From DAOQAU01 sp964640325 (GTDB lineage Bacteria > Cyanobacteriota > Vampirovibrionia > Gastranaerophilales > Gastranaerophilaceae), in contig CAZXID010000002.1 in the NCBI GenBank assembly GCA_964640325.1, positions 90,986 through 154,985 of the forward strand: a stretch of DNA of 64,000 nucleotides, in the 5' to 3' direction. Below are positions 31,487 to 40,211 of the stretch, piece by piece (positions within the stretch are counted from its first letter, which is position 1; every line of letters starts with the position of its first letter). The notes below the pieces were generated by a model. It ran no database searches. It saw only the letters and a list, made by a program, of their open reading frames with translations, and was not told the origin of the DNA. The position numbers and the translations under genes were made by a program.

Positions 31487-33877
31487 ATGATTAGAGATTA
31501 TATCAATTCAGCTGTACAGAAAAAGTATTTCCTGATGTTTTTTACTTCTGTAATCTACATTTTCGGACTTTTTGCATATTTTAATCAAAAAAGTATTGAA
31601 TTTGCTTTTGTGCTTTTAGTTGTCGCCGTCTTTGCGATTTTAAAAAATTATGTTTCGCCAAAGCTTGCGCTTTTTTGGTATTTTGTATTCCTTTTTGCTT
31701 TTTTTAACGCAAATTTCAGAATAAAAAATTATGACACACTTTATCAAATAGCACCAAAAGATGCGGCTATTACAGGACAAATCGCCTCTATTGCCTCAGG
31801 AGAAAAGGGGAAAGAAAAATTCTTTTTTAACGTTAAAAAAATTTCCTACGACAAAAAAGAGATTGATGTTAAGGCAAAGACTTACGTAAATATTTACAGT
31901 GTCAAAAATGTTATAAAACCCAATATCGGCGACACTTATGTCATAAAAGGGAAATTAAGACCGCCTTTTAAGGCTTCAAACCCTTCCCAGTTTGATTACG
32001 GCAAATATTTGAAAAACTTCGGAGTGTTTACCCTTTTTTACGCGCAAGAAACTGATTTTAAAAAACTGGACACAAAACTTTCTCTAAAATGGTCATTTTT
32101 GCAAGGACTTAACAACATCAGAAATCAAATCCTAACGACTCATGCCAAATATTTGAAAAGTCCAAACTTGGAAATATTAGGCGGAATAGTCTTCGGCGAT
32201 GATGCGGTAACACCGCCTGATTACATCAAAAAATCCTTTATAAATTCCGGTTTACTTCATATTCTTGCAGCATCGGGGATGAATGTTGCAATAATTTACG
32301 GAATATGGTTTTTCATACTGCAAAAACTTCGGGTTCCTTTTAATATAACGGTTTCAAGCGGAATTTTTGTTATAATTTTTTATGCGCTTATGACAGGGTT
32401 GGGGCCTTCTGTAATAAGAGCAGCAATTATGCTGATTTTTGTCCTGCTTGGTAAATTAATAGACCGAGATGCCCACAGTATTTCTCTTCTGTCTTTTGTT
32501 GCGCTTTTAATGTTAATTTACAACCCCGCCTACATAAATGATGTGGGCTTTCAGCTTTCTTTTCTGGTAACTTTCGGACTTTTAATCACCGCCCCTGTTG
32601 TTTTTGAAAGGTTAAAATACATCCCAAATTGGCTTTCCGGTGCGGTTTTTATCCCGATTATCGCCCAAATTTGGGTTGCACCCCTGCAAATGTATTATTT
32701 TAATTCTTTCAGTCTTTATTCGGTTTTTGCAAACATCGCAATTATGCCTTTTGTATCAATTATAAGCTTCGGCGGATTTCTAAGCTCTGTTTTGGCTATT
32801 TTTAAGCCGATTGCCGATTCGACCTGTTTTATATTTGATTTGGTCTTAAACCCTGTTTTAAACGCCCTTGTTGCAATTTCTCAATACTTTTCGAATCTGC
32901 CTCATTCACTTGTTATAACCCCACAACCAAATGATTTTCAGATGATTTTGTATTATTTTCTTGTTGTTTTGATAACCCTTCTTTTTAAATTCGGCTGGAA
33001 AAAACGAATAATCACCGCAACAATTATTTCTTTGGCAATTTTGTTTGTACTTTATATCCCGCTTCCCGATAAAAACTTTGAAACGATTGTTTTTGATGTT
33101 CAAAACGCGGATGCTTTTTTGATTAAAACACCGAAAAATAAATATTTTATCATAGATACTGGGAAACAGGGCTTTAAGGGCGGAAAATCTCAGGCTGATT
33201 TTATAATTCTTGCCTACTTAAAAGATAAAGGGATTAAAAATATTGAAGGACTTATCCTGACACACTTCGATTCGGATCACGCAGGCGGTGCGGTTGATTT
33301 AATCAAAAATCTTAATGTAAATGCAATTTATTTAAATTCTTTAGATGACAAATCGCCCTTAGCGCAAAAAATTTACACACTTGCAAAAAACAAAAAAGTT
33401 AAAACTTTTGCCGTAAAAAACAATGAAATAATCTATTTTGAGCCTGATTTTAAAATAAAAACTTTTATCTCCGGAATAAAAACCAGCGACAATGAAAATT
33501 CTGTAATAACCCTTGTTTCAAGGGGCGATTTTGACGAACTTTTTATGGGCGATGCAGGTGTGGAGGCGTTTAACAAAATCGCCCCTTATATGCCTGACAT
33601 TGAAGTTTTAAAGGTAGGACACCACGGTGCTAGAAATGTTGTAAATAAGAAAATGATTGAAAAACTCAAGCCTGAAATTGCACTGATTTCAACAGGCCCT
33701 AATAATTACGGACACCCCAGCGGCGTAACTTTAGAGGTTTTACAAAACCAAAATGTTAAAATTTTTATAACCGAAAAACAAAACTCCCTGAAAATAAAAA
33801 ATTCAAAAAACAGTTATAAAATAAATACTTTTGATAGCCATAAAGGAAAATATACAGAAAAACTAAGGATTAACTAA
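31487..33877 (+). CDS. comEC: DNA uptake channel ComEC/Rec2
   Basis: A 796-residue protein with the three ComEC parts: an N-terminal membrane pair and OB-like DUF4131 domain (to about 190), the multi-helix competence domain (LLHILAASGMNVAIIYGIWF, GLGPSVIRAAIMLIFVLLG, FQLSFLVTFGLLITAPVVF), and a C-terminal metallo-beta-lactamase-fold domain (NADAFLIKTPKNKYFIIDTG, LTHFDSDHAGG, VLKVGHHGARN). In natural transformation it carries single-stranded DNA through the inner membrane. All parts are intact. The prepilins at 5.7, 43 and 49 kb could belong to the same uptake machine. The start lacks an obvious Shine-Dalgarno. Confidence 0.93.
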   Translation: MIRDYINSAVQKKYFLMFFTSVIYIFGLFAYFNQKSIEFAFVLLVVAVFAILKNYVSPKLALFWYFVFLFAFFNANFRIKNYDTLYQIAPKDAAITGQIASIASGEKGKEKFFFNVKKISYDKKEIDVKAKTYVNIYSVKNVIKPNIGDTYVIKGKLRPPFKASNPSQFDYGKYLKNFGVFTLFYAQETDFKKLDTKLSLKWSFLQGLNNIRNQILTTHAKYLKSPNLEILGGIVFGDDAVTPPDYIKKSFINSGLLHILAASGMNVAIIYGIWFFILQKLRVPFNITVSSGIFVIIFYALMTGLGPSVIRAAIMLIFVLLGKLIDRDAHSISLLSFVALLMLIYNPAYINDVGFQLSFLVTFGLLITAPVVFERLKYIPNWLSGAVFIPIIAQIWVAPLQMYYFNSFSLYSVFANIAIMPFVSIISFGGFLSSVLAIFKPIADSTCFIFDLVLNPVLNALVAISQYFSNLPHSLVITPQPNDFQMILYYFLVVLITLLFKFGWKKRIITATIISLAILFVLYIPLPDKNFETIVFDVQNADAFLIKTPKNKYFIIDTGKQGFKGGKSQADFIILAYLKDKGIKNIEGLILTHFDSDHAGGAVDLIKNLNVNAIYLNSLDDKSPLAQKIYTLAKNKKVKTFAVKNNEIIYFEPDFKIKTFISGIKTSDNENSVITLVSRGDFDELFMGDAGVEAFNKIAPYMPDIEVLKVGHHGARNVVNKKMIEKLKPEIALISTGPNNYGHPSGVTLEVLQNQNVKIFITEKQNSLKIKNSKNSYKINTFDSHKGKYTEKLRIN

Positions 33878-33900
33878 GGTTGTAGACTAATATACATAAA

Positions 33901-33974
33901 ACGTCACCCTGAACTCGTTTCAGGGTCTCAATGTCATTCAGTTATAAGATGCTGAAACAAGTTCAGCATGACGT
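33901..33974. repeat. REP-like composite between comEC and acsC
   Basis: GTCACCCTGAACTCGTTTCA then GGGTCT, and GATGCTGAAACAAGTTCAGC then ATGACG. Confidence 0.85.
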
Positions 33975-33991
33975 ATTTTTTATTTATGTAA

Positions 33992-35287
33992 TTACACCCT
34001 AATGTTTTTTACAAAATCAGCCAAAAGATATGCTTCATTTGGCCCGACAATTATTTCAAAGCCTGTTAATTCTTCCCTTAATTCCTGTGCCATATGTGCC
34101 AAAAGGCCTGGGATTATTATTTTTTTGTTTTTAATTTTTTTTGCCAATTCATACTTTGCAACGGTTTTTGCAACCATTTGCGCGGTAAATTTCTCTGCTG
34201 ACCACGCCGTTAAAACACTCATCCCCTCAGATGGCGTTACAACAAGATAGGCAGGCTTATTAAGAGCTTCGATTTCGTTTGCAATTGCAAAATAAGTAAG
34301 CGCAAAATTTGTGGTCAAAAAGATTAGAGCATTTTCATCAGGATTGTTAAACTCATAAACTTTTGATTCCACCTGCAGGGGTTTTTGAGGGTCTGTGAAA
34401 ATATTTTGTCGCAAGGTAATCAAAGTTGACATCAAAGCCTCATCAAAGTCCTCAAAAATAAGCATATTGGCATATTTGCAAAGATAAAAACTTGCCTTTG
34501 ACATTAATTCAAGTAATTCATATTTGTCATCCCGAACTTGTTTCGGAATCTTTCCAACATCCGAACTTAGGTAAGATGCTGAAACAAGTTCAGCATGACG
34601 TGAAGGGAAATAAATGTAAGTCGGCATAGAATATTTTTCGTCTTTTTCCAAAACCGCTTTTTTACGAATTTTGGTAAGTTTTTCAACCGTTTTAAAAACC
34701 CCTTTGTCTTCAACTTTTATTAAATCTTTTAAATCTTCTTCAACAATCCAAGCAAAACCTAAATCATCAAGTTTTTGGGTTAAATTTTCTACCCTTGCCC
34801 CTTGGGACTCTGCCGACCCGAAAGATTGAGTATCTTTCGGGGAGAGGTATGGGGTTGGGGGTGAGGGGTACCCTTTTAAACAAATCAAATCCACCTTAAT
34901 GGTTTCGTTTACCCTTGTGATTTCAAAATCCAAAACCCTTTGAAATTTTTGCTCCCAATCTTTCTCTTTTGTATCAATCACAACAGCAATCGCGGTTTTA
35001 TTGACAAAAGTTTTGTCATGGCGATACAAAACATTTTCCCCACCGATTAAAACCTTATTTTTGTGTCCCAAAAGTATTTCTTTTTGGGGTTTTTTCATCC
35101 CCAGTTCAAACATTTCGCACAAATCTTTGCTTACATAAGGACACAAGCTGATTTCTGTTTGACCTTTTGCAAGTTTAAGAGCAAAAGCCATGCAGGTCGG
35201 AAGACCGCATTTTTTGCAGTTGCCCTCGGGCAATTTCTTTGCCGCCGGCAAGTATTTAAAAATTTGTAATCCCGACAGTTCAGCCAT
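33992..35287 (-). CDS. acsC: Corrinoid iron-sulfur protein large subunit-like (AcsC/CdhE)
   Basis: A 431-residue protein. The N-terminal 4Fe-4S domain has GNCKKCGLPTCMAFALKLAK then GQTEISLCPYVS (CxxC..C..C), as in the gamma subunit of CO dehydrogenase/acetyl-CoA synthase. The rest is a TIM-barrel-like part and a C-terminal corrinoid-binding part (VVTPSEGMSVLTAWSAEKFT, IIIPGLLAHMAQELREEL, GFEIIVGPNEA). It would accept a methyl group on a cobamide. Two in-frame repeats interrupt it: 34791-34873 (encoding YPSPPTPYLSPKDTQSF and more) and 34525-34600 (SRHAELVSASYLSSDVGKIP and more). It overlaps acsD by about 8 bases. No CODH or AcsB genes are seen here, so its metabolic role is open. Confidence 0.82.
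   Translation of the reverse strand: MAELSGLQIFKYLPAAKKLPEGNCKKCGLPTCMAFALKLAKGQTEISLCPYVSKDLCEMFELGMKKPQKEILLGHKNKVLIGGENVLYRHDKTFVNKTAIAVVIDTKEKDWEQKFQRVLDFEITRVNETIKVDLICLKGYPSPPTPYLSPKDTQSFGSAESQGARVENLTQKLDDLGFAWIVEEDLKDLIKVEDKGVFKTVEKLTKIRKKAVLEKDEKYSMPTYIYFPSRHAELVSASYLSSDVGKIPKQVRDDKYELLELMSKASFYLCKYANMLIFEDFDEALMSTLITLRQNIFTDPQKPLQVESKVYEFNNPDENALIFLTTNFALTYFAIANEIEALNKPAYLVVTPSEGMSVLTAWSAEKFTAQMVAKTVAKYELAKKIKNKKIIIPGLLAHMAQELREELTGFEIIVGPNEAYLLADFVKNIRV
34525..34600. repeat. REP-like composite inside acsC, in frame
   Basis: GTCATCCCGAACTTGTTTCG then GAATC, and GATGCTGAAACAAGTTCAGC then ATGAC. It adds about 26 residues to AcsC without a stop. Confidence 0.88.
34791..34873. repeat. 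Second in-frame repeat inside acsC
   Basis: On the complement it begins GTACCCCTCACCCCCAACCC and contains CCCCGAAAGAT...ATCTTTCGGG as a hairpin. The beginning resembles the repeats at 4524 and 53706. Confidence 0.75.
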
Positions 35288-36161
35288 TAATTACTCCCTT
35301 AAGCACCTCAACGCTTTTGGAATGCTCCAGCACCACAATATTTGCGCCGGCTGCGATTATGGCAGAAGCCGTTGTTATTTCATACATCAAAGAACGCGCC
35401 TTAAAATCCCCGAAACTCTTGGAAAAAGTATCGGACTTTGCCTCTTTTGCCTTCAATGCCTCTTCTCCTGCAAAAGCAATTAAAGGCATATTTAACATTT
35501 CATCTCCGTCAAAGGCAGCCAGTTTAATTCTTTCCATAATGCTGTAACCGTATTCAAGCCCGTATCCGAGCCCGCCCATATCGGTATCAATCAAAATTCT
35601 GTCGGGGCTTAGTCCCATGTCGGTAGTTAAAATATTCATTTCTTTTGCAAGGTTAATATCAATCGGAGTCCTTATAGCTAAAATATGCCCGCCTTTTACA
35701 ACAGGAGGCACAAGCTCTTTATAAGTGTTTTCATCGGCAAATGCTACAATGACACCTCTGTCTAACACTTCCATTAAGGCAGGCAACAATTTTATATCAA
35801 CGGATTTGTTATTTATTCCTCTGATAATCAAAGGTTTTTTTATGTAAGGCAAAAGCTCTGCCAGCAGAGCTTTTGCCTTTAAAATATTTTCCTCTGTATT
35901 TTCTTCTGGAATGTTGAATTTTAAGGCTAAGATATCGCATTTTGAATTTTGCGCCATATTAATCAAATCAATGCTGTTGGGCTGAAAACCCAACCTACTT
36001 TGAAGTTTGTACCAATCTTTTACGATATGCGAAGAAACTTCAAAATCGAAAATATTCAATTCTAAAGCAAAACAAGGGCAAACATTATCATTTTGGCCTT
36101 CTGTGCCTATTTTTAACCCTTGAAAATCTATTTGTCGTATTACGCTTTGTTCACTGTCCAC
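35280..36161 (-). CDS. acsD: Corrinoid iron-sulfur protein small subunit-like (AcsD/CdhD)
   Basis: About 293 residues of TIM-barrel type, the delta subunit of the corrinoid protein that carries methyl groups in the Wood-Ljungdahl pathway: KKPLIIRGINNKSVDIKLLP, LLPALMEVLDRG, RTPIDINLAKEMNILTTDMG, RILIDTDMGGLGYGLEYGYS, PLIAFAGEEA. GTG 36161 is favoured (GGGGA about 10 bases before); TTG 36167 is also possible. The segment SRLGFQPNS near residue 57 is a small GTTGGG palindrome inserted in frame. It begins right after ftsH and overlaps acsC, so ftsH-acsD-acsC look like one operon, an unusual context. Confidence 0.85.
   Translation of the reverse strand: MDSEQSVIRQIDFQGLKIGTEGQNDNVCPCFALELNIFDFEVSSHIVKDWYKLQSRLGFQPNSIDLINMAQNSKCDILALKFNIPEENTEENILKAKALLAELLPYIKKPLIIRGINNKSVDIKLLPALMEVLDRGVIVAFADENTYKELVPPVVKGGHILAIRTPIDINLAKEMNILTTDMGLSPDRILIDTDMGGLGYGLEYGYSIMERIKLAAFDGDEMLNMPLIAFAGEEALKAKEAKSDTFSKSFGDFKARSLMYEITTASAIIAAGANIVVLEHSKSVEVLKGVING
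35973..35998. repeat. GTTGGG palindrome inside acsD, in frame
   Basis: GTTGGG-ctgaaaa-CCCAAC and TAC flank; same family as 1088-1107 and 49450-49468. Confidence 0.8.
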
Positions 36162-36168
36162 AGCCAAC

Positions 36169-38049
36169 TTATCCCCGTTCGCTTTTAACTTTGTCCATTA
36201 ATTCGACAAATTCTTTTTCGTCAAGGGTTTCTTCTTCAAGAAGGGTTTTAGCTATATATTCGAGCATATCGCGATTTTCTTCCAAAAGTTTTTTAGCCTC
36301 CTGGTAACATTCATCGACAATTTTTTTAACTTCTTTGTCGATTTCGGCGGCTATTTCTTCTGAAAAATCTCTGGTATGTCCAAAATCTCTTCCCATAAAG
36401 ACATGTTCATCACTTTTGCCGTAAGCCATATAACCCATTTTTTCGCTCATGCCGTAGCTTGTAACCATTTTACGGGCAAGTGCCGTTACTTTTTCCAAAT
36501 CGTTGGAAGCTCCCGTTGTGATAAAGTCTTTGCCATAAATCAATTCTTCTGCCACTCTGCCGCCTAATGTCATTGTAATCCTGTCAATAAGCTGATTTTT
36601 TTTCAAAGTAAGATGATCTTTTTCAGGCAGAGTCATAGTGATTCCAAGTGCCATGCCTCTTGGAATAATGGACACTTTATGAAGCGGATCACAATCTTTG
36701 AGAAGCTTAGACAAAAGCGCATGCCCAACTTCATGGTAGGCTGTATTTTCTTTTTCCTCATCGGATATAATTTTGCTTTTCTTTTCAGGTCCTGCCATAA
36801 CCTTGTCAATTGCCTCTTCCAAATCATCCATTTGAATTTTTGATTTATTATGCCTTGCGGCAAGAAGCGCCGCTTCATTGAGTAAATTTTTCAAATCCGC
36901 GCCGGTAAATCCGGGAGTCCTTTTTGCAAGAACTTTCAAATCAACTTCATCTGCAAGCGGTTTGTTTTTGGCGTGAACCTGCAAAATCTGCTCTCTACCT
37001 AAAATATCAGGACGGTTAATGACAATTTGTCTGTCAAATCTTCCCGGCCTTAAAAGTGCACTGTCTAATATGTCAGGGCGATTTGTCGCCGCAATTACAA
37101 TAATATTTGTATTTTCGTCAAAACCATCCATTTCAACCAATAGTTGGTTAAGCGTCTGTTCCCTTTCGTCATGCCCGCCGCCTAATCCTGCTCCGCGCTG
37201 ACGACCTACCGCATCGATTTCGTCTATAAATATGATACAAGGCTGATGTTTTTTGGCTTGATCGAACAAATCCCTTACCCTGCTTGCTCCGACCCCGACA
37301 AACATTTCTACAAAATCAGAGCCGCTTATTGAAAAGAACGGAACGCCGGCTTCTCCTGCTACTGCTTTTGCCATAAGCGTTTTACCGGTTCCAGGAACCC
37401 CCAAAAGCAAAACTCCCTTTGGAATTTTTGCACCCAGTTTTATATATTTTTCGCCGTTTTTAAGAAAATCAACGATTTCTGCAAGTTCTTGTTTTTCTTC
37501 ATCTATTCCTGCAACATCCTTAAAAGTTATTTTAACTTTGCTGTCCAACATCATTTTTGCTTTGCTTTTACCAAAAGACATTGCCTGAGAGCCCCCTGCC
37601 TGAAGACTTTTTGCCATTATCAAAAGAAAAACTATAAACAAAATCGGCAAAATCAAAGAGCCTAAAATATTCATCCACTGGGAAGATTCGCTTGGTTTTT
37701 TAACGTTTATTTCAACATTTGCGCTTTCCAATTTTTTCATTAATTCAGGGTCGTTAGGAGTCAAAACCTTATATTGCAAAATCGGCGCTTTTTGCTCTCC
37801 GTAAAGTGCCTTTAAAGCTTCACTGCTTTCTTTTTTAACCACAGGAGGCTGAACTTTTGGATGAGCGACCAGAGATTTTTCATCCACAATTTCAACATTT
37901 TTTATGCTGCCCGCTTTAAGCTTTTGTAGAAAATCCGTATATGAAAGCTCTTGGGTGCTGGTGTTAGGGCCAGCAACAAGCATCGACACAAACGCTAAAA
38001 CCATTATCCCAAGGATTACATACATTCCCATAGATTGACTTTTATTCAT
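36169..38049 (-). CDS. ftsH: ATP-dependent zinc metalloprotease FtsH
   Basis: A 626-residue AAA+ protease anchored in the inner membrane. Two membrane helices (residues about 8-25 and 127-145) flank a periplasmic domain. The AAA+ module has LLGVPGTGKT (Walker A), IIFIDEIDAVGRQRG (Walker B) and RPGRFDRQI; the protease has HEVGHALLSK (HExxH) and the distal aspartate region. It degrades misassembled membrane and some regulatory proteins. Everything appears intact and of usual length. acsD follows at once. Confidence 0.97.
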   Translation of the reverse strand: MNKSQSMGMYVILGIMVLAFVSMLVAGPNTSTQELSYTDFLQKLKAGSIKNVEIVDEKSLVAHPKVQPPVVKKESSEALKALYGEQKAPILQYKVLTPNDPELMKKLESANVEINVKKPSESSQWMNILGSLILPILFIVFLLIMAKSLQAGGSQAMSFGKSKAKMMLDSKVKITFKDVAGIDEEKQELAEIVDFLKNGEKYIKLGAKIPKGVLLLGVPGTGKTLMAKAVAGEAGVPFFSISGSDFVEMFVGVGASRVRDLFDQAKKHQPCIIFIDEIDAVGRQRGAGLGGGHDEREQTLNQLLVEMDGFDENTNIIVIAATNRPDILDSALLRPGRFDRQIVINRPDILGREQILQVHAKNKPLADEVDLKVLAKRTPGFTGADLKNLLNEAALLAARHNKSKIQMDDLEEAIDKVMAGPEKKSKIISDEEKENTAYHEVGHALLSKLLKDCDPLHKVSIIPRGMALGITMTLPEKDHLTLKKNQLIDRITMTLGGRVAEELIYGKDFITTGASNDLEKVTALARKMVTSYGMSEKMGYMAYGKSDEHVFMGRDFGHTRDFSEEIAAEIDKEVKKIVDECYQEAKKLLEENRDMLEYIAKTLLEEETLDEKEFVELMDKVKSERG

Positions 38050-38097
38050 TTTTACCTCTGTCTTTATGTCTCTTCCAAAATATTATACTTTAAAAAA

Positions 38098-39306
38098 TTA
38101 ACTCATGTCTTTAAGTTTGATTTTTTCTTTATATACATCCTCAGCATGTTCTTGCGATGGCTGAAATTGTCGCATTGCAAGTGTTTTATTAATTTCTTTA
38201 CTAAGATTGGCAAAATTAATTTTATCATCGGAAGGATTTTCCCTCCTGTTTGTGACAAAACCGTTTATCATACTGAGAATTTCCAAAAACATCTCTTTAT
38301 TTATACAATCATTTTCAAGATCGTCCAACACTTCCATCATATAAGGATAAGTGTCTTGACCGTTGTTTTCGTTAATCGCAACAATATGTTTTTGAACTTC
38401 AAAATCATCAAAATTTGCCTGAATTATTTTTAAATAAAATTTTGAATATCTGTAAACATATTCGGCAATTTGCTGAGGGCTTTGATACTGCGACATTTTT
38501 TTATAATATCTTTTAAAATATTTATACAGCTCATTTTTTTCCGGAACCTTACCGTTGTTTTGAATTGTCAGAAAATCCTTCATAAACTCTTTCAAACTGT
38601 TGGTAAGCCCGCTGCCGGTAAAAATCTCTACGGTTTTACCCCAAATGTTTTCTGCCACCTCATCTTGTTCGGAAACAAAGCTTGTAATAAGGTTAATCTG
38701 GCTTAAATCTTCTTTTGTGGGATTTAACGACTGATAAAGTTCTTGTGCCGGAATTTCTGTTTTTTCAGTAAATATAACCATAAATTTCATTCTTTTTATG
38801 AGATCAAAAAGCTTTGTTGCAGAAATATTTTTTATTTTAATCGTATCTAAAAAACTTTTGTATGTCTTATAAAGACTGTTTTTCTTTTCTCTTTCGGTAA
38901 AATCTAAAGAAAAAACAATTCTTCTGTAAATTTCGCCCCAACCCCCATCAAGACGAAGCTTCGCCTCACCTTCGTGTATAAGGTAACGGGTAAAAATTTT
39001 ATATCTGGCTTCATTATTTTTAGCCGAAGTATCTTTGTAGCCTGCACAAAGCGCACAAAGCAAAAGACAAACCGTGGTAATACGCTGAAGTCCGTCTATA
39101 ATAACAAAATCGCCAATCTTTTCAGATTTTTCTATTATAATGATGCCCGAAAATATCGGCTCATTGCCGTTGGCGTTTTCAAGAAGCTCGCTTAAATACT
39201 CTTCGACTTTTTCGCCGCTAAAATTATATCCTGCAGAAAAACCTACCGAACCGAGAGTTTTAGCCGCACTTAAAATTTCCAGTATACCTATAATAGTTGA
39301 ATCCAT
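38098..39306 (-). CDS. DUF262/GmrSD-type N-terminal domain protein
   Basis: 402 residues from ATG 39306 (MDSTIIGILEIL), with GGGGT just before. It carries the DUF262 (ParB-like/GmrS) fold: FSGEKVEEYLSELLENANGN, IFSGIIIIEK and FVIIDGLQRITTVCLLLCAL, where most members read DGQQR. GmrSD proteins are type IV restriction enzymes on modified DNA, usually with a C-terminal HNH (DUF1524) part; here the C-terminal half is helical and I see no HNH motif, so it is a DUF262-only form, possibly regulatory or part of an undefined defence system. A TATAAT for it lies at 39346-39341 on the complement. No partner gene is recognised. Confidence 0.65.
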   Translation of the reverse strand: MDSTIIGILEILSAAKTLGSVGFSAGYNFSGEKVEEYLSELLENANGNEPIFSGIIIIEKSEKIGDFVIIDGLQRITTVCLLLCALCAGYKDTSAKNNEARYKIFTRYLIHEGEAKLRLDGGWGEIYRRIVFSLDFTEREKKNSLYKTYKSFLDTIKIKNISATKLFDLIKRMKFMVIFTEKTEIPAQELYQSLNPTKEDLSQINLITSFVSEQDEVAENIWGKTVEIFTGSGLTNSLKEFMKDFLTIQNNGKVPEKNELYKYFKRYYKKMSQYQSPQQIAEYVYRYSKFYLKIIQANFDDFEVQKHIVAINENNGQDTYPYMMEVLDDLENDCINKEMFLEILSMINGFVTNRRENPSDDKINFANLSKEINKTLAMRQFQPSQEHAEDVYKEKIKLKDMS

Positions 39307-39340
39307 GATTACCCCATAAAGAATATCTGTTATTACATAC

Positions 39341-39388
39341 ATTATAACACGGAGGCGGCAGAAAAATTAAAAATTTTTCTGCCGCCTC
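39341..39388 (-). terminator. Hairpin (39352-39388) and TATAAT between the HTH gene and the DUF262 gene
   Basis: GAGGCGGCAGAAAAATT and its complement form a perfect 17-bp stem after the stop of the winged-helix gene. A -10 TATAAT for the DUF262 gene follows it directly on the complement strand (39346-39341). Confidence 0.65.
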
Positions 39389-39407
39389 AATATTTATTTA
39401 AAAATGC

Positions 39408-39977
39408 TTAAACTGTAAGTATAAACCCGCCATTATCAGCATTTTTCAAACAATCACCTTCTATTTTGGTACGAAGATTTTTAATGTATTTATAAACATA
39501 ATCCCTTGGCAAATCGAGCAATCCGGCTAAATCTTTTGCATAAACTATCTTATTTTTATTTTGCGAAAAATAATCAAAAACTGCCTGTTCCCTATCGGTA
39601 AGCGCCTTGTTGAACACAAGCCTTACTTCCTCTTTAAGCGTTTTTGGAGACTCCTGCTGAGGTTGTTTTTGATTGCTGGTCTGTTTTGCAATCGTTTTCT
39701 TTATTATAGACTCTGCACTTGAAGACGGCTTTGAAAGTTCCTTTTCTTTTTCAAAAGTTCGTTGTGCAATAGAAGCTATCTTTTCACCGCGCGTTTGGGC
39801 AAAATTATCAAATCTTGACATAACGGGTTGCCCCTTCAAAACTATGTCAACAATATCATTGGTACGCTTTTCTTCGTCTATTACTTTGCCTAGCCTTGCA
39901 GCGTATTCTTCCAGTGTAATCTTTTCTAATGAGCTTCTCCATTGTTTAATCTCTTCCTTGCTCAAATATTCTGGCAT
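39408..39977 (-). CDS. Winged-helix DNA-binding protein
   Basis: 189 residues from ATG 39977 (MPEYLSKEEIKQWRSSLEK), chosen because AAGGAG lies 7 bases before; the frame runs open upstream without support. The N-terminal half is helical and charged (LGKVIDEEKRTNDIVDIVLK), with a linker of S, Q and P residues, and the C-terminal 65 residues (ALTDREQAVFDYFSQNKNKI then VYAKDLAGLLDLPRDYVYKY) look like an OmpR-type winged helix. No receiver domain. The target is unknown. The next gene upstream is the divergent histidine kinase at 40212, and one could suspect a functional link, but nothing shows it. Confidence 0.72.
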   Translation of the reverse strand: MPEYLSKEEIKQWRSSLEKITLEEYAARLGKVIDEEKRTNDIVDIVLKGQPVMSRFDNFAQTRGEKIASIAQRTFEKEKELSKPSSSAESIIKKTIAKQTSNQKQPQQESPKTLKEEVRLVFNKALTDREQAVFDYFSQNKNKIVYAKDLAGLLDLPRDYVYKYIKNLRTKIEGDCLKNADNGGFILTV

Positions 39978-40160
39978 GCAATATCTCCTTGAATAAAAAT
40001 GCATCTTACACTTTATAAATTTAGCATAAAACTTTTTTTGTGAAACAAAATATTTCATAACGTAAATTTTTGTTTTAAATACTTTACAATGTAAAGAAAA
40101 GTAAATAAGACTTAATGGCTGAAAAGGTGAATGTCTGAAAGGAAGAATAAAGGACCTCTC

Positions 40161-40200
40161 AATATTCACTTCTCACTGTTCACAGCTCACTGTTCACTGT
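40161..40200. repeat. Heptamer repeats before the histidine kinase
   Basis: TATTCACTTCTCACTGTTCA and CAGCTCACTGTTCACTG. Confidence 0.75.
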
Positions 40201-40211
40201 ATAATATAATT

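Noticed and set aside
38035..38433. 132-codon + strand frame under the DUF262 gene
   Set aside because: Antisense shadow with Phe-rich translation and no start signal.
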